Position numbers and translations under genes: made by a program. A DNA stretch of 38,675 nt from Gammaproteobacteria bacterium. GTDB lineage: Bacteria > Pseudomonadota > Gammaproteobacteria > GCA-001735895. The DNA lies in the NCBI GenBank assembly GCA_024638385.1, contig JAHEKJ010000021.1, positions 1 to 38,675 of the forward strand, read 5' to 3'. The notes under the pieces were generated by a model. That model saw only the letters and a program-made list of their open reading frames with translations, had not been told where the DNA came from and made no database searches. This document shows positions 1 to 8,565 of this stretch, one piece after another (within the stretch, counting starts at the first letter, position 1; every line of letters begins with the position of its first letter).

Positions 1-1
1 T

Positions 2-55
2 AGCGATTGGCCGGCAACGACCACGTATTACGCGAACTGTTTCGGTCTCGAGTAA
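2..55 (+). CDS. C-terminal tail of a gene entering from the left edge
   Basis: Reading frame 2 gives a 17-residue tail (SDWPATTTYYANCFGLE) ending in TAA, with an intrinsic terminator 19 bases further on. The position just before a forward-facing terminator is the main support for a real gene end. Too little is present to assign a family. Confidence 0.35.
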   Translation, partial: SDWPATTTYYANCFGLE

Positions 56-73
56 CTGTTACTTTCACAACCA

Positions 74-98
74 AACCCGGCCTTGCGCCGGGTTTTTT
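74..98 (+). terminator. Rho-independent terminator
   Basis: A perfect 8-bp stem (AACCCGGC / GCCGGGTT) with a 5-base loop runs directly into a T6 tract. It is oriented to end the forward gene that enters from the left. It touches the stop codon of the reverse hydrolase gene at 97, so it may also stop reverse transcription, but the reverse side has no clean T tract. Confidence 0.85.
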
Positions 99-1050
99 AA
101 TTCGACGCGGCGGCGGGGAGGCCGGCCCGATTCCAGGCGCCGACTGCGGTGCGGGGTCGGTTCTTGCGGTTTAGAAAATCGATCGCCAGGTCCTCGGCCT
201 CGCCGCCGAACAAAAACAGGCTGGCGTGGCCGCGCCAGCGGTGGATGAAGAGTTCCGCGGCGACACCGTGGCGGCGTAGCTCGGCATAGTAGTCGCGCGC
301 CTGGTCGGGCGTGACGAGTCGGTCGAGCGCGCCGTGATAGAGAAAGACCGGCGGGTCGTCCGCCGAGACGTGCACCACCGGCGACGCATCGGCGTAGATT
401 GCCGGCAGCGCGTCGCGGGCGCCGCCGATGAAGCGCTCGACGACCGGGCTGTCGTCATACTTGCGCAGGTCGGCCGGAATGCCGCCGGCGACCACCGCTC
501 GCACCGGCGGGTTGCCGGCGTCCTCATCGTTGGCATCGTGCCCGGCGACCAGCGCCGCGAGGTGCGCGCCGGACGAAAATCCCCAGGTATTGATCCGCGT
601 AACGTCGAGCGCGTAGCGCGCGGCGTTGCGATCGATCCAGCGCAGCGCTTCGCGCACGTCGTCGAGCTGTGCCGGGTAGACGTGCGTCGGCGCGAAGCGG
701 TAACTGATGTTGAACACGGCATAGCCGTGACGCGCGAGCCTGGCGGCGAGCGGCTCCATGTCGGCGCGTTCGCGGTTGGCCCAGCTGCCGCCGTGGATCG
801 TCACGACGACCGGGTGCGGACCGGGCTTGCGCGGCAGCAGCAGATCGGCGCGCAACTCGGCCGGCCAGCCCGGGCGCGTGAAGACGATATCCCCGAGCGA
901 GCGGTCGATCGCGTATTGCGGTAATGCTTTCGCGCCGGCGCCGGGGCCGAGGTGGGTATAGCAGGCGGCGAGCAGCGGCAGGCTCGCGAGGCCGGCAACG
1001 GCCGAGCGCAACAGGCGGCGGCGGCCGGCCGGTTTTGGTTGCGGAGACAT
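97..1050 (-). CDS. Alpha/beta hydrolase lipoprotein (esterase/lipase, BD-FAE/carboxylesterase-like)
   Basis: A 317-residue secreted serine hydrolase. The N-terminus has an Arg-rich n-region, a hydrophobic stretch and a lipobox (LLAAC) with Cys30, so it is probably an outer- or inner-membrane lipoprotein. The oxyanion segment HGGSW lies at 86-90, the nucleophile elbow GFSSG at 157-161 (Ser159), and the likely acid and base are Asp243 and His275 (GHASLF). The layout fits HGG-type carboxylesterases of the arylformamidase/BD-FAE group. The open frame extends 32 codons further upstream, but only the ATG at 1050 gives a proper signal peptide. The gene stands alone and diverges from the cytochrome gene. 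The substrate cannot be told. Confidence 0.85.
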   Translation of the reverse strand: MSPQPKPAGRRRLLRSAVAGLASLPLLAACYTHLGPGAGAKALPQYAIDRSLGDIVFTRPGWPAELRADLLLPRKPGPHPVVVTIHGGSWANRERADMEPLAARLARHGYAVFNISYRFAPTHVYPAQLDDVREALRWIDRNAARYALDVTRINTWGFSSGAHLAALVAGHDANDEDAGNPPVRAVVAGGIPADLRKYDDSPVVERFIGGARDALPAIYADASPVVHVSADDPPVFLYHGALDRLVTPDQARDYYAELRRHGVAAELFIHRWRGHASLFLFGGEAEDLAIDFLNRKNRPRTAVGAWNRAGLPAAASN

Positions 1051-1172
1051 ACAATGTTTACGCCGCCGCGGGCGCGCCGGATCAGGCCGATGCGCCGGTT
1101 CGTGACGCAGGTCAAAACGCGTCGTCCGCGGGCGATTAGGGTGCAATCGTGGTGGCTTCGAGACTCGAGTCG

Positions 1173-1640
1173 ATGAGAGTGCGGAGAACGTGGTGGGCGG
1201 CCGCGCTCGGCGCGACGCTGTCGCTGCTCGGCGCGACGCTGGTTGCGGCCGCGCATCGCAACCCGCCGCCGGCCGAGTGCCCGCAGCCGCGTTTTACCGG
1301 CCAGGCACCGGCGGCCCTGTATAACCGCGTCAATCCGCTGGCGGCGAATCGCGTCAATCGGCGCGCCGGCGAAGACCTCTACCACGAACTGTTGCAGCCG
1401 GCCTGCGTCGATTGCCACGGCGAGCGCGGCGAGGGCAACGGCCCGCTGGCGAGCCAGTTCGATCCGCGGCCGCGGAACTTCGCCTGCCGGCAAACCGTCA
1501 ACGGCGTTCCCGACGGGCAACTGCACTGGATCATCGAGAACGGTTCGCCGGCGACGGCGATGCCGTCGTTCGGTTTTCTCAGCGACGAGGAGATCTGGCA
1601 GCTCGTGATTTACCTGCGTTCGCTCGCCGATGGCCATTAG
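1173..1640 (+). CDS. Exported monoheme cytochrome c
   Basis: A 155-residue protein with an N-terminal signal peptide or anchor (about residues 1-27) and one class I heme c site, CVDCH (Cys78, Cys81, His82). The probable axial Met is Met130 in an AMPSFG segment, followed by the usual C-terminal helix (SDEEIWQLVIYLRSL). It should act in the periplasm as a small electron carrier. The GTG at 1149 is an alternative start adding 8 residues; I prefer the ATG at 1173 because it leaves a clean signal peptide. Its last bases overlap the stop of the convergent DMT gene by 4 nt. No oxidase or dehydrogenase partner lies next to it. Confidence 0.85.
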   Translation: MRVRRTWWAAALGATLSLLGATLVAAAHRNPPPAECPQPRFTGQAPAALYNRVNPLAANRVNRRAGEDLYHELLQPACVDCHGERGEGNGPLASQFDPRPRNFACRQTVNGVPDGQLHWIIENGSPATAMPSFGFLSDEEIWQLVIYLRSLADGH

Positions 1641-2587
1641 CCGCGCCGCGCGACGACGCGCTCGCGCCAGGCGGTAACGACGCCGGCGCCGCCGATCAGC
1701 GTCATGCCGACGAGCGCCTGCGGCGTCGGCCACTGGTCGAAGATGACCTTGCTCCACAGCGCGGCAAACACCAGGTAACTGAAATCCATTGGCGCGAGCC
1801 AGCTCGCGTCGGCGGTCTGGTAGGCGCGGGAGAGGCAGATATTGCCGGTCAGATTGAGCACCGACGCGAACAGCGCGAAGCCGGCCACCATCAGCGTCAA
1901 CTCGGGCCAGCCGACGGCAACGAACGGCATCGCCGCGCGCAGCCCGGCGTCGAGCGGAAACGCGCTCAACAGCGCGATGCCGATGCAGCCCGAGCCGACG
2001 AAGGCGATGCCGACCGCGAACGCGAGCGCCAGCGGGCTTTCGTTGCGGCAGGCGCGGCGCAGCGTCAATATGTTACAGGCATAAAAAAACCCGGCGATGA
2101 CCGGTAACACCTGCACCGCCGAAAAATCTTCGTGCCACGGGGCGAGGACCAGCGCCGCGCCGCCGGCGCCGGCGAGCAGCGCGCCGATACGCCAGGGGCC
2201 GACCGTTTCGCCGAGCACCGGGGCGGCCAGCAGCGAGACGAACAACGGGTAGGTATAGAGTCCCGCCGCCATCTGCGGCACCGTCAGGAACGGTGCGCCG
2301 GCGAAGAAGAAAAACATGCACACGGTCAGAAAAGCGGCGCGCAGGTAGACCGGGCGCCAGTTGCGCGGCAGCATCAGGCCGAGGCTGCCGCTGGCGAGCG
2401 CGAGGATTAGGATGAAGCTGAGATTGCCGAGCGAGCGCAGCGTCTGGAACTGCCAGAACGAGGTGTCTCCGGACATCAGCTTGACCAGCGAATCCTGCAA
2501 CGCGAGCACGAACACGCCGGTCAGCAGCAGCGACAGGGCGGCGATCGGTCGATCGCCGCTCGGATGATCGATCAGCCCGAGTTTCAT
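1637..2587 (-). CDS. DMT superfamily (EamA) transporter
   Basis: A 316-residue inner-membrane protein with about ten hydrophobic segments in two EamA repeats, the normal size and layout of the drug/metabolite transporter superfamily. It shows the typical first-helix region with ALQDSLVKLMSG, a mid-protein Pro-rich LGETVGPWRI segment, and a basic C-terminus. The start is the ATG at 2587; the frame extends 27 codons further but that extension is unlike a membrane protein start. It most likely exports a small metabolite or amino acid. Its start lies 28 bases beyond the stop of the PLP decarboxylase (2616), so the two are probably co-transcribed and the exporter may handle the amine product; that link is inference. 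Confidence 0.85.
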   Translation of the reverse strand: MKLGLIDHPSGDRPIAALSLLLTGVFVLALQDSLVKLMSGDTSFWQFQTLRSLGNLSFILILALASGSLGLMLPRNWRPVYLRAAFLTVCMFFFFAGAPFLTVPQMAAGLYTYPLFVSLLAAPVLGETVGPWRIGALLAGAGGAALVLAPWHEDFSAVQVLPVIAGFFYACNILTLRRACRNESPLALAFAVGIAFVGSGCIGIALLSAFPLDAGLRAAMPFVAVGWPELTLMVAGFALFASVLNLTGNICLSRAYQTADASWLAPMDFSYLVFAALWSKVIFDQWPTPQALVGMTLIGGAGVVTAWRERVVARRG

Positions 2588-2615
2588 CGGCCGCAGGTGA
2601 CCTTTTCGACGTCGC

Positions 2616-4079
2616 TCAACGGGATATCCCGTCAACCAGCGCGCGCCCGATGCGCAGCACGCTGTCACGCAGGCCCTCGACGTGGTCGGCGCGGGTCGCG
2701 TGATTGAGGATGCAGACGCGCAGCACCGGCCGGCCGCGAATCTGCGTCGCCGACATCAGGTAATCGCCCTCGAGCTGGATGCGGTCGCGAATCTCGCTGT
2801 TGATTGCGTCGATGCGTTCGTCGTCGACGCCGGCAGGGCGGTAGCGGAAACACAGGATCGACAGTTGCGGCGCGACCACGAGTTCGAGTTCGTCCTCGGC
2901 TTCGATCAGCGCGGCGAGATACTCGGCGCATTCGACGTTGTGCAGCGCGTTGCGGCCGAGCCGGTCGAAGCCGTAGAAGCGAAACGCGAGGTAGAACGGC
3001 AGCCCGCGGCAGCGCCGCGACAGCTCGGGCGCGATATGAAAGAACATGTACTGTTCCGGCGTGTGGATGTCGTCGCCGGAGCGCAGGTAGTCCGGGCTGT
3101 CGTAAAACAGGTCGCGGGCCGGCTCGGCGTCGCGGTAGAGCAGCAGGCTGCCGGCGAGCGACTGGAAAAACCATTTGTGCAAATCCATGACCACCGAGTC
3201 GGCCAGCTCTATGCCGGCGTAGCGCGGGCGCAGCTCGGGAGACATCAGGCCGCCGCCGCCGAGCGCCGCATCGACGTGCAGCCAGACGCCGTGGCGCCGG
3301 CACAGCGCGCCGATTTCGGCGAGCGGATCGATCGCGCCGGTGTTGGTCGTGCCGGCCGACGCGACGACGCAGACGACCCTGGCGTGCTGCTCGAGTGCGG
3401 CCTCGAGACGGTCGGGCCGCAGGCGGAACTCGGCGTCGGTCTCGACCGCGACGACCTGGTCGCTGCCGAGCCCGAGCAGGATCGCGGCGCGGCGGATCGA
3501 AAAATGCGCCGCCGTCGAGCAGACGACGACCGGCCGCGCGTCGTTGGCAAACGCGGCCATACCGCGTTCCCGAAAATCGGGCCCGGCGGCCCGTGCCAGC
3601 GCCGTCGCGATGCCGCAGAGATTCGATATCGAGCCGCCGCTGAGGATGACGCCCTCGGCCGTGGCCGGGAAGTCAGCGAGCTCGGCGAGCCAGCGGATCA
3701 CGGTTTTCTCGATCGTCGTGCCGACCGGCGAAGACCAGTAGCCGCCGACGTTGGCGTTGATCGCCGCGACCATCGCGTGCGCGAGCGGATCGGTCGGCAA
3801 GCCGGACGGGGCGACCCAGCCGAAGAAGCCCGGATGGGTGTTGCGTCGCGGGTAGGCGTCGAATGCCTGCGTGATTTGTGCGGTCAGCGCTGCGAGCGGT
3901 TCGTCGCCTGCGGGCCAGCGATCGTCGATCAACGCGCGCACGTCGGCTTCGGTCGACGGGCGAACAATCGGCGAGCGCGGGCGTTGCGCAAACAGCGGCT
4001 CTAGCGCCGCGTCGAAATCGACGTTAAGCGCGTGAGTCAGGTCGTCGGCGGGGTCGAGCGCCGGCCGTTGCGCAGCCAT
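2616..4079 (-). CDS. PLP-dependent group II amino acid decarboxylase family protein
   Basis: A 487-residue cytosolic enzyme of the aromatic-L-amino-acid/glutamate decarboxylase fold (pyridoxal_deC family), of normal length. Visible features are THPGFFG near 81-87, the PLP-stacking His192 (AAHFS), Asp270 (HVDAA) that pairs with the pyridine nitrogen, and the Schiff-base Lys302 in LHKWFFQ. These are the full set of cofactor residues, so it should be active. The family converts an aromatic or acidic L-amino acid to its amine and CO2; the substrate cannot be fixed from the motifs. An AGAGGATC ribosome site lies a short distance before the ATG. The downstream DMT transporter suggests a decarboxylase/exporter pair. 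Confidence 0.88.
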   Translation of the reverse strand: MAAQRPALDPADDLTHALNVDFDAALEPLFAQRPRSPIVRPSTEADVRALIDDRWPAGDEPLAALTAQITQAFDAYPRRNTHPGFFGWVAPSGLPTDPLAHAMVAAINANVGGYWSSPVGTTIEKTVIRWLAELADFPATAEGVILSGGSISNLCGIATALARAAGPDFRERGMAAFANDARPVVVCSTAAHFSIRRAAILLGLGSDQVVAVETDAEFRLRPDRLEAALEQHARVVCVVASAGTTNTGAIDPLAEIGALCRRHGVWLHVDAALGGGGLMSPELRPRYAGIELADSVVMDLHKWFFQSLAGSLLLYRDAEPARDLFYDSPDYLRSGDDIHTPEQYMFFHIAPELSRRCRGLPFYLAFRFYGFDRLGRNALHNVECAEYLAALIEAEDELELVVAPQLSILCFRYRPAGVDDERIDAINSEIRDRIQLEGDYLMSATQIRGRPVLRVCILNHATRADHVEGLRDSVLRIGRALVDGISR

Positions 4080-4132
4080 CGGGAAGATCCTCTTGCGATC
4101 GCGAGACCGGGTATCTCCCCGGCGATGCGCGC

Positions 4133-4138
4133 AGTATA
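4133..4138 (-). promoter_or_regulatory. Candidate -10 element for the PLP decarboxylase gene
   Basis: On the reverse strand the intergenic region carries TATACT, 54 bases before the ATG at 4079. The matching -35 position (TTCGCT) is weak. The leader also contains a short CCGGG/CCCGG hairpin around 4108-4123. No other gene starts here. Confidence 0.4.
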
Positions 4139-4177
4139 GCGATTGCCGCGACGCGAGCGAAGCGGCGGGCGAGATCT

Positions 4178-4918
4178 TCAGCCGCGGAAGCTGGCCTCGA
4201 TCATGTAGTTGACGAGCAGGCTGTCGGAGAGCGAAAAGCCCCGCGAGAGCGGGTTCACGCGAACGCCGCGGCGGTCGGTAATTTGCATCGCGTCGCGCTC
4301 GAGCAGGCGCTCGAGTTCGTCCGGCCTGACCAGCTTGCGGTACTGGTGGGTGCCTTTCGGCAGCCAGCCGAGAACGTACTCGGCGCCGAAGATCGCGGTA
4401 ATCCAGGCCAGCGGGTTGCGGTTGATCGTCGAGATGAACATGACGCCGCCGGCGTCGACGAGGCGCACGCAGGCGGCGAGGAAGGCCGGCAGGTCGGCGA
4501 CGTGCTCGACGACTTCCATGTTGAGCACGACATCGTAGCGATCGCGGCGCTCGGCCAGCGTCTCGACGCTGACCAGCTCATAATCGATCGGCAGGCCGCT
4601 CGACTCGTTGTGCCGCCTGGCGACTTCGATGTTTTTTTCGGCGACATCGATGGCATGGACGCGCGCGCCGAGCGCGGCGATCGATTCGCTGAGAATGCCG
4701 CCGCCGCAGCCGATATCGAGCACGCGCAAGCCCTGGAGCGGCTGCCGCTCGACTTCGGCGCGGCCGAAGTGGGCGCAGATGCGGTGCCGCAGATAGTCGA
4801 CGCGCAGGCGGTTGAGATGGTGGATCGGCCAGAACTTGCCTTGCGGATCCCACCATTGTTCGGCCAGCCGATCGTAGTAGGCGACTTCGTCGGGGTCGAT
4901 GCTGCTGGCCTGGCTCAC
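4178..4918 (-). CDS. ubiG: Ubiquinone biosynthesis O-methyltransferase UbiG
   Basis: A 246-residue class I SAM methyltransferase that makes both O-methylations in ubiquinone synthesis. The SAM-binding loop VLDIGCGGG is at about 66-74, followed by the acidic IDVAE segment and a LNMEVVEHV core. The family signature [16 protein letters not shown] and the membrane-interacting stretch around [17 protein letters not shown] are present. Length matches E. coli UbiG. It starts with GTG at 4918, overlapping the folE stop by 4 nt, so it is translationally coupled to folE. That ties quinone synthesis to a pterin operon rather than to gyrA or other ubi genes. Confidence 0.95.
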   Translation of the reverse strand: MSQASSIDPDEVAYYDRLAEQWWDPQGKFWPIHHLNRLRVDYLRHRICAHFGRAEVERQPLQGLRVLDIGCGGGILSESIAALGARVHAIDVAEKNIEVARRHNESSGLPIDYELVSVETLAERRDRYDVVLNMEVVEHVADLPAFLAACVRLVDAGGVMFISTINRNPLAWITAIFGAEYVLGWLPKGTHQYRKLVRPDELERLLERDAMQITDRRGVRVNPLSRGFSLSDSLLVNYMIEASFRG

Positions 4919-5598
4919 CTGGCGAGAAACTCCGCGCGGGTTTTGTGGCTGTCCTTGAACAGGCCGCCGAGCGCCGTGGTCTGCGTGCGCGAGTTCGCAT
5001 CCATGACGCCGCGCGCCTTGACGCAGTAGTGGGTGGCGTCGATCGTCACCGCGACGTCGTCGGTGTCGAGCAGTGACTGCAGCGCGACCAGCACCTGCTG
5101 CGTCAGCCGTTCCTGCACCTGCGGGCGCTGCGCGAAGAAGCGGACGATACGGTTGATTTTCGACAGGCCGATGATCTTGCCGCGCGGGATGTAGGCCACG
5201 GTCGCGGTGCCGTCGATCGTGACGAAGTGGTGCTCGCAGGTGCTCGTCAGGCTGATCGCGCTGACCTTGACCATTTCCTCGACGCCCATCTTGTTGTCGA
5301 TCACCGTGACCCTGGGAAAGTTCAGATAGTCCAGCCCGGAAAAGATTTCGTCGACATACATCTTCGCGATCCGGTGCGGCGTCTCGCTCAAGCTGTCGTC
5401 GCCGAGATCGAGGCCGAGGGTCTGCGCGATGTCGGTGAACGCCTTGCGAATGCGGCGGTATTTTTCATCGCGCTCGTATTGATGCGGCAGCAGCGGCGTC
5501 TCGAGGCCACGCGCGAGCAGCGCCTGGCGCACCTGGTCGGCCTCGGCCGAATACGGCGAGGGCAGGTCGAGAGATTGATGCGCGAGACTGGGTTCCAT
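4915..5598 (-). CDS. folE: GTP cyclohydrolase I (FolE, type IA)
   Basis: A 227-residue enzyme that converts GTP to 7,8-dihydroneopterin triphosphate, the first step to folate and monapterin. The zinc and catalytic residues are all visible: CEHH (Cys121, His123, His124) and HYCVKARG (His190, Cys192). It has the usual N-terminal helical extension and a C-terminal [12 protein letters not shown] tail. The start is well supported by AGGGG followed by a run of A bases into ATG. It lies 51 bases after folM and overlaps ubiG. Sitting with folX and folM suggests it supplies the monapterin branch. Confidence 0.96.
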   Translation of the reverse strand: MEPSLAHQSLDLPSPYSAEADQVRQALLARGLETPLLPHQYERDEKYRRIRKAFTDIAQTLGLDLGDDSLSETPHRIAKMYVDEIFSGLDYLNFPRVTVIDNKMGVEEMVKVSAISLTSTCEHHFVTIDGTATVAYIPRGKIIGLSKINRIVRFFAQRPQVQERLTQQVLVALQSLLDTDDVAVTIDATHYCVKARGVMDANSRTQTTALGGLFKDSHKTRAEFLAR

Positions 5599-5649
5599 TT
5601 TTTTTCCCCTGGCTAAAGTGAAATCGGTAAGCGACCGTGACGATCTTGC

Positions 5650-6375
5650 TCAGCTCGCCCGCGCCAGCGGCCGTCCGCCGTCGAGCGCGATCGTCTTGCC
5701 GGTCAGATATTTACTGTCGAGCAGGTAGCGGATCGCGTTGACACCCTCGGCTTCGCCGGGCGCGACCTCGAGCAGCGCCTTGCGCCGCGCGCGCTCGCGG
5801 TAGGCCGCGTCGTCGTCGGGGTTGAACATCAGCAGCGACGGCGCGATCGCGTTGACCTTGACCAGCGGCGCCAGCGCGGTCGCGAACGACAGCGTGAGGT
5901 TGTCGAGCGCGGCCTTGCTGGCGGCGTAGGCGATGTGCCTGCCGCTGCCGGTGGCGGTCACGTAGTCACTGAGGTGGATGATGTCGGCGTGGCCGTGGCG
6001 TTCGCCGTGACGCCGCAGCAAGCCGCCGCAGCGGCGGTTGATCAGGTAGGGCGCGGCGACGTGCACGCGGTACATGCGTTCGAGCAACTCGGCGTCGCCG
6101 AGATCGCCGCCCTCGGCGCGCCACTCGGACGCGTTGTGCACGATCGCGCGCAGCGCGTCATAGCGGGCATGCAGTTCGTCGCAGAAAGCTTCGATGCCGC
6201 CCGGATCGCCGAAGTCGGCGCGAATCGTCGTGATGCCGTCGCGGCGCAACCCGGCGAGCGCCGGGCGCTCGCTGCGGTAGGTGATGACGACCGGCGTCGC
6301 GTCGCCGTGCAGCGCGCGGGCGGCGGCGAGGCCGAGGCGCCGGGCGCCGCCGGTGATGACGATCGGCGAAGTCAC
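5650..6375 (-). CDS. folM: Dihydromonapterin reductase FolM (SDR family)
   Basis: A 241-residue NADPH-dependent short-chain reductase. It has the TGGARRLG cofactor loop (8-15, with the Arg pair typical of pteridine reductases), NAS (81-83), Ser136, and the YxxxK pair Tyr150/Lys154. FolM reduces 7,8-dihydromonapterin to tetrahydromonapterin and also has weak dihydrofolate reductase activity. The assignment rests on the pteridine-reductase-type sequence and on its place 3 bases after folX and just before folE, an arrangement also known from Pseudomonas. In that group the product serves as a hydroxylase cofactor; no phenylalanine hydroxylase gene is in this window. Confidence 0.9.
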   Translation of the reverse strand: MTSPIVITGGARRLGLAAARALHGDATPVVITYRSERPALAGLRRDGITTIRADFGDPGGIEAFCDELHARYDALRAIVHNASEWRAEGGDLGDAELLERMYRVHVAAPYLINRRCGGLLRRHGERHGHADIIHLSDYVTATGSGRHIAYAASKAALDNLTLSFATALAPLVKVNAIAPSLLMFNPDDDAAYRERARRKALLEVAPGEAEGVNAIRYLLDSKYLTGKTIALDGGRPLARAS

Positions 6376-6378
6376 GGG

Positions 6379-6789
6379 CTAACCTTGATTCCGGCTGGCC
6401 GACAGCGTCACCGCAACCGAATCGGCGAAGCGCAGCGCGTGCGGCTTGTCGACGCGAACCTCGGCCCGCGCGACCTGTTCCGACTCGATCGCGATCGCTA
6501 GCAGGTCGGATGCCAGTTTCTCGAGCAGCTGGAAGCGGCCGCCCTCGACGTGGGCGATCATGCGCTTGGTGATGATCTTGTAATCGAGCGCATCTTCGGC
6601 TTCGTCGCTGGCGAAGGCGCGCTCGGCGCGGTAGTGGATGCTGGCGTTGATGACGATGTCCTGCTGCTTGGTTTTTTCGTCGGGGTTGAAGCCGATGTAG
6701 GTGCGCAGGCGCAGGTTTTCGATGTCGATTCGCGCTGGTCCGATGGTCGCGGGCGCGGTCTGGGTGTGCATCTGGCGAAGCGTCTTCAT
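6379..6789 (-). CDS. folX: Dihydroneopterin triphosphate 2'-epimerase FolX
   Basis: A 136-residue protein of the FolB/FolX fold. The segment IENLRLRTYIGFNPDE followed by KQQDIVINASIHY, and RFQLLEKLASDLL and KPHALRFADSVAVTLS further on, match the E. coli FolX pattern closely rather than FolB aldolase. FolX epimerises dihydroneopterin triphosphate to the monapterin form, which FolM then reduces. The start is uncertain: ATG at 6789 is chosen, with TTG at 6804 and ATG at 6771 as alternatives; none has a strong ribosome site. First gene of the folX-folM-folE-ubiG run. Confidence 0.92.
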   Translation of the reverse strand: MKTLRQMHTQTAPATIGPARIDIENLRLRTYIGFNPDEKTKQQDIVINASIHYRAERAFASDEAEDALDYKIITKRMIAHVEGGRFQLLEKLASDLLAIAIESEQVARAEVRVDKPHALRFADSVAVTLSASRNQG

Positions 6790-6857
6790 GGGTCGTCGTG
6801 TCAAAGGCTACAGGCTAAATACGCCGCGACCCGGGGGCACGGATCACCGCCGCGACG

Positions 6858-7277
6858 TCATAGCGAATACTGCACCGCGAGCATCGACAGGCTGGCGACG
6901 ACGGTCAAATGCAGGCGCAGGCTGCGGTAGGCGGGGCTCGGCGGCGGCAACAGACCGCGGTCCTGCTCGGCGAAAAATAGCGCGACGAACAGCACCGCGG
7001 CGACCACCGGCCACCAGGTCGGCACGAAGACGAAGACGCCGGCCGCGACGAGAAAGTAGAGGTTGCTCATCACGAGCGCGCGCCAGCGGCCCGATTCGAG
7101 CGCCATGCCCCACCAGCTACCGGTCAGGAAACAGACGATACCGAAGGCATAGGCGTTGACGAGCCAGAGCAAGGTGCCGAGCGGCCCGACGCCGGCGACG
7201 ATCAGGATGGCCGGCACGAGGAACGGAATCAGCCCGCCGTAGCCGAGCAGGCGAAACGTCAGCGTCGTATCGGCCAC
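6858..7277 (-). CDS. DUF3429-type inner-membrane protein
   Basis: A 139-residue protein with four to five hydrophobic helices and short loops. It opens with LLGYGGLIPFLVPA and contains FLTGSWWGMAL, which resembles the DUF3429 family of small bacterial membrane proteins with no assigned function. It lies 3 bases after the glutathione peroxidase relative and ends its run; the next reverse gene, folX, starts 68 bases further on. Function unknown. Confidence 0.75.
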   Translation of the reverse strand: MADTTLTFRLLGYGGLIPFLVPAILIVAGVGPLGTLLWLVNAYAFGIVCFLTGSWWGMALESGRWRALVMSNLYFLVAAGVFVFVPTWWPVVAAVLFVALFFAEQDRGLLPPPSPAYRSLRLHLTVVASLSMLAVQYSL

Positions 7278-7280
7278 GCG

Positions 7281-7826
7281 TTAGTCGGCGAGCGCGGCGG
7301 CGATGTCGCGCTCGAGCAGGCTGTCGAGCGGCTCGACCGTCGAGTCGTAGTGCTTGACCCGCTGGCCGTCGCGCTGGACGAGATACTTGTTGAAATTCCA
7401 GCGCGGCGTGTTGCCGCTGCGCTGCGCGAGCTGCCTGAACAGCGGGTTCGCGTCGGCGCCGCGCACCGGTCCGGGGGCGACCATCGTGAAACTGACGCCG
7501 TAATTGAGATAGCACATGTCGGCGGTCTTGTTCTCGTCGGCGTACTCCTGACGGAAATCGTTCGACGGAAAGCCGACGATTTCGAGACCCTGTCCGCGGT
7601 ATTTTTCGTAGAGCTGCTCGAGCCCGCTGAATTGCGGCGTGAAGCCGCACTGGCTCGCGGTGTTGACGACCAGCAGCAGCTTGCCGGCGTAGGCCTCGCA
7701 AAAGTCGACGGTTTGCTCCGAGCGCAGTTTGCGCGTCTCGAAATCGAGCAGCGAGCCGCAGGCGGCGGCGACCGGCTGCGCACCGAGCGCGAGCAGAAGA
7801 ATTAATACGGGTTTTGCGCGTCTCAC
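7281..7826 (-). CDS. Exported glutathione peroxidase family protein (atypical active site)
   Basis: A 181-residue thioredoxin-fold peroxidase with a signal peptide (hydrophobic stretch about 7-21, ending near VAAAC), so it should act in the periplasm. The peroxidatic Cys60 lies in NTASQCGFT and Trp143-Asn144 in WNFNKYLV, as in the family. The usual FPCNQF motif reads FPSNDF: the catalytic Gln is Asp90 and the Cys that resolves the disulfide in thioredoxin-dependent members is Ser88. Start is a GTG at 7826 with a GGAGA ribosome site. It is in the same reverse run as an SDR and DUF3429. It may still reduce hydroperoxides by a changed mechanism, but this is untested. Confidence 0.88.
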   Translation of the reverse strand: MRRAKPVLILLLALGAQPVAAACGSLLDFETRKLRSEQTVDFCEAYAGKLLLVVNTASQCGFTPQFSGLEQLYEKYRGQGLEIVGFPSNDFRQEYADENKTADMCYLNYGVSFTMVAPGPVRGADANPLFRQLAQRSGNTPRWNFNKYLVQRDGQRVKHYDSTVEPLDSLLERDIAAALAD

Positions 7827-7842
7827 GGGATCTCCGATGCAG

Positions 7843-8565
7843 TTACCAGGGCAGTTCGCTGCCGTCCCAGGCCCAGAAGCGACCGCTGTCGGCCGCTTCG
7901 AGCCCGGCGAGCAGCGTGACGAAGGCCTCGGCGGTGTAATTCGGGTCGAATAGCTGTTCGGGTGCGACGTTGCGCTGGAACGGTTGCGACAGCGCGGTAT
8001 CGTTGGTGCCGGGGTGCAGCGCCGCGACGCGGCCGCGCGGGTGGCTGTGCTTCCATTCGATGCTGAGGGTTTTCAGGGCCATGTTGAGGGCGGCTTTCGA
8101 GATCCGATAACTGTACCAGCCGCCGAGACGATTGTCGTCGATGCTGCCGACCCGCGCCGAAATCGCCGCCAGTAGCGGCGCCGGGCTGAGTTTCAGGGCC
8201 GCGTCGAAATGCTTGGCCAGCAGCAGCGTCGGCAGCGCGTTGACGCGAATACAGTGCAGCAGGAACTCTGGTTTCAGCATGCGCACGTTCTTCTCCGGGC
8301 CGGCGCCGTCGCCGTGCAGGAACCCGGCGCAGTTGACGATCCAGTCGACCCGGTCGGTTTCGCCCGCCCAGTCGGCTATCGCGTCCTCGTCGCGCAGGTC
8401 GAGCCGTCGCCATTGCAGGCGATCGTCGGCGAACGGCGGCTCGCTGCGGTGGTGAGTCGCCTCGATGCGCGCCTCCGGGTAAGCGTCGAGCAGCGCGCGC
8501 GCGAGCGCCGCGCCGATGCCGCCGCTACCGCCGGGCAGCAGGACTCGTTGCGGCGCGTCAGCCAT
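7843..8565 (-). CDS. Short-chain dehydrogenase/reductase (CsgA/C-factor-like)
   Basis: A 240-residue SDR with the glycine-rich GGSGGIG loop (12-18), NCAG (78-81), Ser136 and the catalytic pair Tyr153/Lys157 (YRISK). The overall pattern, including [21 protein letters not shown], resembles the C-factor-like cell-cell signalling/short SDR group often found in gammaproteobacteria. The substrate is unknown. Its ATG overlaps the end of the antiporter remnant by 8 nt and its stop lies 16 bases before the peroxidase gene, so it is mid-operon. Confidence 0.85.
   Translation of the reverse strand: MADAPQRVLLPGGSGGIGAALARALLDAYPEARIEATHHRSEPPFADDRLQWRRLDLRDEDAIADWAGETDRVDWIVNCAGFLHGDGAGPEKNVRMLKPEFLLHCIRVNALPTLLLAKHFDAALKLSPAPLLAAISARVGSIDDNRLGGWYSYRISKAALNMALKTLSIEWKHSHPRGRVAALHPGTNDTALSQPFQRNVAPEQLFDPNYTAEAFVTLLAGLEAADSGRFWAWDGSELPW

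Noticed and set aside
1173-1640. Part of a cytochrome oxidase or SoxX-type operon
   Set aside because: No oxidase, Sox or dehydrogenase gene is adjacent; the neighbours are a hydrolase and a DMT transporter.
2682-4004. Long forward frame of 440 codons over the decarboxylase gene
   Set aside because: It is the shadow of the reverse decarboxylase gene, which has full cofactor motifs; the forward translation is Arg/Gln-rich without any domain.
4623-4640. A7C slippery run in ubiG suggesting programmed frameshifting
   Set aside because: The run encodes the conserved EKN segment and no stem-loop or alternative product follows in a useful frame.
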